Shown here in pieces: positions 23,009-27,114 of a stretch of 27,114 bases of DNA (position 1 is the stretch's first letter; each line of letters begins with the position of its first letter). The translations under genes and the position numbers were made by a program. The notes under the pieces were generated by a model. It made no database searches, was not told the origin of the DNA, and worked only from the letters and a program-made list of their open reading frames with translations. Source of the DNA: Streptomyces viridochromogenes (GTDB lineage: Bacteria; Actinomycetota; Actinomycetes; Streptomycetales; Streptomycetaceae); contig NZ_LGUR01000276.1 in NCBI RefSeq assembly GCF_001270495.1, positions 1 to 27,114 on the forward strand. The letters are read 5' to 3'.

Positions 23009-23965
23009 ATGTCGAACATGACTGCTTCCCTTCGCAAGCTCGGCTCCTCCGACCTCGAGGTCTACCCGCTCTCCCTCGGCGGCAACGTCTTCGGCTGGAC
23101 GGCGGACGAGACCCAGTCCTTCGCCGTCCTGGACGCCTACACGGCGGCGGGCGGCAACTTCATCGACACGGCCGACTCGTACTCGGCGTGGGTCGAGGGC
23201 CATGTGGGCGGTGAGTCCGAGACCATCATCGGCAACTGGCTGAAGGCCCGCGGCAACCGTGCGGATGTCGTGATCGCCACGAAGGTCAGCCAGCACCCCG
23301 ACTTCCAGGGCCTGACCGCGGCCAACATCAAGGCGGCCGCCGACGCCTCTCTCCGCCGCCTGGGCACCGACCACATCGACCTCTACTACACCCACTTCGA
23401 CAAGCCGGAAGTGCCGGTCGAGGAGATCATCGGCGCGCTGGACGAACTGGTGAAGGCCGGCAAGGTACGGCACATCGCCGCGTCCAACATCTCGGCGGAG
23501 CGCCTGGAGGCCTCCCTCGCCTTCTCCGACCGCGAGGGCCTGGCCCGGTACGTCGCCCTCCAGCCCCACTACAACCTGGTCTCCCGCGACACCTACGAGG
23601 GCGACCTCCAGAACCTCGCCGAGCGTGAGGGCCTGGCGGCGGTCCCGTACTTCGCCCTGGCGTCAGGCTTCCTCACGGGCAAGTACCGCCCCGGTACGAC
23701 GGTGCGGAGCGCGCGCGCCGAGGGCGCCGCCAAGCACGCGCAGACCGAGCGGGGCCGGAAGGTCCTCACCGCCCTGGACGAGATCGCCGCCGCCCACGAG
23801 GCACCGGTGGCCACGGTCGCCCTGTCCTGGCTCGCGTCCCAGCCGACGATCACGGCCCCCATCGCCTCGGCCCGAACGGTCGAACAGCTGCCGGCGTTGG
23901 TCGGCGTGGACCAGCTGAGGCTGACGGAGGAGGAGGTGGGGAGGCTTACGGAGGCGTCGGCTTGA
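23009..23965 (+). CDS. Aldo/keto reductase
   Basis: A 318-aa NADPH-dependent oxidoreductase with the (beta/alpha)8 fold. The catalytic tetrad is present: Asp53 and Tyr58 (FIDTADSYSAW), Lys92 (VIATKVSQHP) and His129 (YYTHFD). The C-terminal cofactor region reads PIASARTVEQL, with the usual Ser/Arg pair for the NADP 2'-phosphate. It resembles the group of bacterial AKRs acting on general aldehydes and ketones; the true substrate is unknown. ATG 23009 is chosen because AAGGG lies 5 nt before it; ATG 23018 and TTG 23006 are alternatives. It is isolated between the M23 terminator and a repeat-rich gap. Confidence 0.92.
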   Translation: MSNMTASLRKLGSSDLEVYPLSLGGNVFGWTADETQSFAVLDAYTAAGGNFIDTADSYSAWVEGHVGGESETIIGNWLKARGNRADVVIATKVSQHPDFQGLTAANIKAAADASLRRLGTDHIDLYYTHFDKPEVPVEEIIGALDELVKAGKVRHIAASNISAERLEASLAFSDREGLARYVALQPHYNLVSRDTYEGDLQNLAEREGLAAVPYFALASGFLTGKYRPGTTVRSARAEGAAKHAQTERGRKVLTALDEIAAAHEAPVATVALSWLASQPTITAPIASARTVEQLPALVGVDQLRLTEEEVGRLTEASA

Positions 23966-23995
23966 GAGCCGATTGCTCCGCGGTGCGGGTTCGAA

Positions 23996-24253
23996 CCTTC
24001 CAGCTTGTCAGGTGCTTGAGGAGGAGGCCGCTACGATCCGGCGCCGGCCAGGCAGCTTCAGCCGGTCCGGTGTGTGAGGGCGAGGGCGAGGGCGGGGGCG
24101 AGGGCGAGGCGATTGCGGTTCCGGTCCTCCGCCCGGCCGTGGGGGCGGTCTTTCAGCTGGTCCGGTGTGTGAGGGCGAGGCGATTGCCGTCCCGGACCCC
24201 CACCCACCCGCGGGGGCGATCCTTCAGCCCGTCCGGCGTTTGAGGACGAGGCC
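23996..24253. repeat. Four dispersed direct copies of a 30-nt element (CTTCAGCCCGTCCGGCGTTT, then GAGGACGAGG)
   Basis: Copies lie at about 23997-24030, 24056-24085, 24151-24180 and 24221-24253. The last is the cleanest, and the first three differ at several positions. Two more copies occur at 26855-26880 and 26915-26946. Confidence 0.8.
24076..24109. repeat. Hexanucleotide tandem GAGGGC
   Basis: Five consecutive units (GAGGGC three times, GGGGGC, GAGGGC) plus a partial one, inside the second copy of the 30-nt element. Confidence 0.85.
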
Positions 24254-24389
24254 CCTTCAGGGCCGAAGCGGGGGTCCAGGGGGCGGCAGCCCCCTGGCGG
24301 GGTCGAAGGGGCGGAGCCCCTTCAGGGCCGAAGCGGGGGTCCAGGGGGCGGCAGCCCCCTGGCGGGGTCGAAGGGGCGGAGCCCCTTCA
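24251..24389. repeat. Exact tandem duplication of 65 bp
   Basis: 24251-24315 and 24316-24380 are identical, followed by the first 9 bases of a third unit. Each unit starts GCCCCTTCAGGGCC and contains two strong hairpins: CCAGGGGGC pairing with GCCCCCTGG, and GAAGGGGC pairing with the GCCCCTTC that begins the next unit. It is probably a terminator-type or nucleoprotein repeat; identity of the copies implies recent duplication. Confidence 0.92.
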
Positions 24390-24439
24390 CAGGATGGGAC
24401 GGGTAGGGGCGGCGGGGGCGAGGAAACCCGGCCCTGCCG

Positions 24440-25828
24440 TCACGTCCGATACGGGTTGTACACCGGGTACGACGCAGCCGCCCCGTACACCTGCCCGTAC
24501 GGCTGCCACTGAACCGGCGCCGCGTACCCGTACCCGTACCCGTACCCGTACCCGTACCCCGGCCCATATCCCTGCCCCTGCCCATACGTCGGCCAAGCCC
24601 GCGCAGCCACCGCGTGCTCCAGCGCCGGCCGCGCAACCTCCCGCCGCCGCCACAGCTCATGCAGCAACTCCCGCTCCCGCACGACGAACTCCGCACCGGC
24701 CCGCCCCCGCCGCCCCCGGTGCCGTAGAAACGCCAGCGACGTGGCATACGCCTCGTACTGCGCCACGGCCCGCGCCGCCCCCCGCCCCCCACGGCGCCGC
24801 GCATACTGCCGGGCCACCCGCCGAGCCCGCATCGAGCCGAGCGCGAACGGCTCACTCGCGGCCAGCCACCCGGCGACGACATACGCTGGCAACTCCTCCC
24901 GCACGGTCCTCAGCTCCCGCTGCCGCGTCCAGATCACCAGCCACGTCAGCAGCCCGAACGCGGGCACCATGAAGGCCGCGTACACGGCGAAGAACCCGAA
25001 CTCGCCGAAGGCCGAAGAGCCGTTCCACAGGGCGTGCATGCCCATGGCGAGCAACAACCCGGAGAGGGGGAGAAGAGCCCGCCGCACATGCTGCCGTTCA
25101 CCCGACAACGCGGCGATGCCGAAGCCGATGCCGGTCAGGACGGTGAAGAGCGGGTGCGCGAACGGCGACATGATGACGCGGACGAAGAACGTCGCCGCGG
25201 TGACGGAGCTGATGCCGCTGTCGCCGGAGAGCTGGTCGGTGCCGAAGGCGGTACCGAGGTAGAGGATGTTCTCGGTGAAGGCGAACCCGGTGGCGGTGAC
25301 CCCCGCTATCACCACGCCGTCGACGATCCCGGTGAAGTCCCGCCGCCGGAACAGGAACACGAGCAGCACGGCCGCGGCCTTCGCCATCTCCTCCACGACG
25401 GGCGCTATGACGGTCGCGCCCAGGGTGTCCGCGTGCGACGGATCGGCCGTCGCGGTCGCTATCCATCTCGTCGCGAAGCTGTTGGCGATGATCGCTATCA
25501 ACGCTGCCGCGCAGGCACCCCAGGCGAAGGAGAACAGCAGATTGCGCCAGGGCCCCGGCTCGACCCGGTCCAGCCAGCGGAAGGACGCGACGAGCAGCGG
25601 CACGGGCAGGATGGCGAGCCCGAGCCCGACCAGGAACCCTTCGGTACCGGTCTGCTCCCGCACCAGGGCGAGGATGACCAGCCCGGAGAGCGCGAGCAGT
25701 GTGCTGAGCGCGCCGTAACGCACCCACCGCTTCTGCCACCAGTGCGCGTGCCGCAGCGCGCCGCCGGTGGGACCGGTGGCACCGGCGGGACCGGTGGGGT
25801 GCGTCGGGTACGGGGGACAGGTGGCCAC
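24440..25828 (-). CDS. PrsW-family intramembrane metalloprotease
   Basis: A 462-aa polytopic membrane protein of the PrsW group, which in Bacillus subtilis cuts the anti-sigma factor RsiW. Expected catalytic residues are present: Glu146-Glu147 (VVEEMAK), Glu186 (FTENILY), His225 (FAHPLFT) and His265 (MHALWNG). About eight hydrophobic segments lie between residues 38 and 305. A long Arg-rich cytoplasmic tail follows (about 310-410), ending in a Gly/Tyr/Pro tail with six GY units encoded by a microsatellite. GTG 25828 is used; no better start is seen. No anti-sigma factor is next door, so the substrate is unknown. It lies on the same strand as trmB, 128 bp downstream. Confidence 0.9.
   Translation of the reverse strand: MATCPPYPTHPTGPAGATGPTGGALRHAHWWQKRWVRYGALSTLLALSGLVILALVREQTGTEGFLVGLGLAILPVPLLVASFRWLDRVEPGPWRNLLFSFAWGACAAALIAIIANSFATRWIATATADPSHADTLGATVIAPVVEEMAKAAAVLLVFLFRRRDFTGIVDGVVIAGVTATGFAFTENILYLGTAFGTDQLSGDSGISSVTAATFFVRVIMSPFAHPLFTVLTGIGFGIAALSGERQHVRRALLPLSGLLLAMGMHALWNGSSAFGEFGFFAVYAAFMVPAFGLLTWLVIWTRQRELRTVREELPAYVVAGWLAASEPFALGSMRARRVARQYARRRGGRGAARAVAQYEAYATSLAFLRHRGRRGRAGAEFVVRERELLHELWRRREVARPALEHAVAARAWPTYGQGQGYGPGYGYGYGYGYGYAAPVQWQPYGQVYGAAASYPVYNPYRT
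24524..24559. repeat. Microsatellite (GTACCC)6 within the prsW 3' coding region
   Basis: Six perfect hexamers, read on the minus strand as GGGTAC, encode a (Gly-Tyr)6 run in the C-terminal tail. Unit gain or loss would change length without breaking the frame. Confidence 0.95.
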
Positions 25829-25956
25829 GGCATTGACCCTAACGAGGCAGGGGCGCCGCCCGCAGCAGCGCGAGGGGCTCGGGCGCCGGTGGGGGGTTGC
25901 TGCAGATGCTCTTGTCGCAGAGGTCGTAGGTATCTCGTGCGGTCTTCCCGCTGCTC

Positions 25957-26790
25957 CTACCGCAGTACGCGGCGGAAGAGCAGGTCGTTCACCACATGAC
26001 CCTTGTCCAGTCCCTGCCCCTCGAAACGGGTCAGCGGCCGGAACTCCGGACGGGGCGCAAAACCGCCGTCGTCCTGGGTGTTCTCGAAGTCGGGATGCGC
26101 GGTCAGCACTTCGAGCATCTGTTCGGCGTACGGCTCCCAGTCGGTGGCGCAGTGCACGACGGCACCGGGCTTCAGCCGGGTCGCGGCTAGGCTGAGGAAC
26201 TCGGGCTGGATGAGCCGCCGCTTGTGGTGCCGCTTCTTGGGCCAGGGGTCCGGGAAGTAGACGCGCAGCCCGTCGAGCGCGTCGGGTGCGAGCATCTCGC
26301 GGAGCAGGATGATGGCGTCGCCGTTGCCGACCCGGAGGTTGGACAGCCCGTTCTGGTCGGCGAGGTTGAGCAGATTTCCCTGCCCCGGGGTGTGGACGTC
26401 GACGGCGAGGATGTTGGTGCCGGGGTCGCCGCCGGCCATCTGCGCGGTCGCCTCACCCATCCCGAAGCCGATCTCGAGCACGACGGGGTTGTCGTTCCCG
26501 AACAGCTCGGCCAGGTCGACGACGCGCTGCCCGTCGATGTCGAGCCCCCACTTGGGCCACAGCCGCTGCAACGCGTCCGCCTGCCCCGCGGTCACCCGGC
26601 TCCGCCGTGGCTGAAAACTCCGGATCCGCCGCTCGAAGTGCGACCCGGCCGGGTCGGCCTTGGGCCCGTCCGGGAACCGTGGCTCACCCTTGGCCCGGGT
26701 GTGCCGGACGGACACGCCGGGGTGGTGGTCGGCATGCCCAGCGTGGTCGCCGGGCTGGGGGGCTTCGGGTGCGTTGAGGGAGTCAGACAC
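25957..26790 (-). CDS. trmB: tRNA (guanine-N7-)-methyltransferase
   Basis: A 277-aa SAM-dependent enzyme that makes m7G46 in the variable loop of tRNAs. The SAM-binding motif LEIGFGMGEA is at 105-114, an acidic motif LAVDVH at 128-133, and the TrmB signature YFPDPWPKKRHHKRRL at 178-193. The C-terminus carries PLTRFEGQG, matching the conserved T-x-(F/Y)-E end of the family. The N-terminal 60 residues form a polar, His-rich extension (HAGHADHHPG) often seen in actinomycete copies. The start is GTG 26790 with a weak ribosome binding site, so a shorter start is possible. PrsW follows on the same strand. Confidence 0.95.
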   Translation of the reverse strand: MSDSLNAPEAPQPGDHAGHADHHPGVSVRHTRAKGEPRFPDGPKADPAGSHFERRIRSFQPRRSRVTAGQADALQRLWPKWGLDIDGQRVVDLAELFGNDNPVVLEIGFGMGEATAQMAGGDPGTNILAVDVHTPGQGNLLNLADQNGLSNLRVGNGDAIILLREMLAPDALDGLRVYFPDPWPKKRHHKRRLIQPEFLSLAATRLKPGAVVHCATDWEPYAEQMLEVLTAHPDFENTQDDGGFAPRPEFRPLTRFEGQGLDKGHVVNDLLFRRVLR

Positions 26791-26854
26791 AGTGGGACTG
26801 ATTTTACGGGGGAGCGGGACACAACGAGCCCGCCCACATCTCTCAGCGCAGCAT

Positions 26855-27044
26855 CTTCAGCCCGTCCGGCGTTTGAGGCCGGGGCCCGCCACGTTCCGGC
26901 GCCGGTCCAGGCATCTTCAGCCTGTCCGGCGTTTGAGGACGAGGCCCCTTCAGGGCCGAGGCGGGGTCTGGGGCGACAGCCCCAGCGGGGTGGAAGGGGC
27001 GGAGCCCCTTCAAGGGATGGGACGGGTAGGGGCGGCGGGGGCGA
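26855..27044. repeat. Second composite intergenic repeat, related to 24221-24421
   Basis: Two copies of the 30-nt element (26855-26880 and 26915-26946) are followed by GAGGCCCCTTCAGGGCCGAG, a hairpin GGAAGGGGCGGAGCCCCTTC, and the shared tail GGATGGGACGGGTAGGGGCG (27015 onward), which also occurs at 24392 onward. The order and direction are the same as in the copy beyond prsW; the 65-bp unit is not duplicated here. Confidence 0.88.
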
Positions 27045-27064
27045 AAACCGCGAGGCCCGCCCCG

Positions 27065-27114
27065 CCCCCCCAACCCGATCAAGACCCCCCAACCCCATCA
27101 AGCCCCCCCAACCC
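27065..27114. repeat. C-rich tandem repeat, period about 19 bp, cut by the window end
   Basis: Units CCCCCCAACCCGATCAAG, CCCCCCAACCCCATCAAG and a partial third (CCCCCCCAACCC) lie head to tail. The array may continue past the window. Confidence 0.85.

Larger units (their letters stand above)
23966..24439. other. Repeat-rich gap between the convergent aldo/keto reductase and PrsW genes
   Basis: No gene is supported. The gap is filled by four direct copies of a roughly 30-nt element, a hexanucleotide tandem and an exact 65-bp duplication, each listed separately. The hairpins inside probably end transcription from both sides. Confidence 0.8.
26791..27114. other. Repeat-rich right edge without a gene
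   Basis: No gene is supported. The first 60 bp precede trmB and include an AT-richer run (ACTGATTTTACGG) that may be part of its promoter. The rest consists of two further copies of the 30-nt element, a second composite GC-rich repeat, and a C-rich tandem repeat that runs off the window. Confidence 0.7.

Noticed and set aside
24066..24439. CRISPR array in the repeat-rich gap after the aldo/keto reductase
   Set aside because: Copies are uneven in spacing and identity, contain hairpins, lack uniform unique spacers, and no cas genes are present.

Overview
The window reads as chromosomal DNA of a Streptomyces or close relative. It is very GC-rich with strong G/C preference at third codon positions, uses many GTG starts, and has typical actinomycete gene content: a CHAT/TPR protein, a secreted S8 protease, a c-di-AMP riboswitch in front of an M23 peptidase, a PP2C/SpoIIE phosphatase, PrsW, TrmB, and GC-rich intergenic repeats. 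All names rest on motifs read by eye; no database search was possible.

Left half (1-14 kb), accessory in character. A YtcJ-like amidohydrolase (292-1911, -) is divergent from a two-unit Lrp/AsnC regulator (2048-3025, +). After a poorly coding stretch comes a tight minus-strand operon: MFS transporter (6804-5563), ATP-grasp ligase (5566-4289) and C39-like cysteine peptidase (4286-3669). It looks like a small amino-acid or peptide assembly and export cassette. Divergent from it is a 1508-aa protein with 17 TPR-like repeats and a C-terminal CHAT (caspase-like) protease domain (7052-11578, +). Convergent to that is a three-gene minus-strand set: a 131-aa Cys-containing protein, a 4-TM membrane protein overlapping it by one base, and an alpha/beta-hydrolase-fold protein whose nucleophile Ser is Gly. 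This CHAT neighbourhood is the best candidate here for an undescribed system.

Right half (14-27 kb), housekeeping-like. A secreted subtilisin-family protease with a TPPII-like insert (14096-17374, +) is followed by a compact riboflavin-type locus: GTP cyclohydrolase II (-), a MarR regulator (-), and a domain-swapped RibD-like protein with the reductase first and the deaminase second (+). Three matching 20-bp palindromes sit in the two promoter regions, so MarR probably controls all three genes including itself. Next come an initiator tRNA with terminator, a membrane-linked PP2C phosphatase, a c-di-AMP (ydaO-type) riboswitch with its M23 peptidase, an aldo/keto reductase, and the minus-strand pair trmB and PrsW. 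The trmB-PrsW pair is bracketed by related GC-rich composite intergenic repeats, one with an exact 65-bp duplication.
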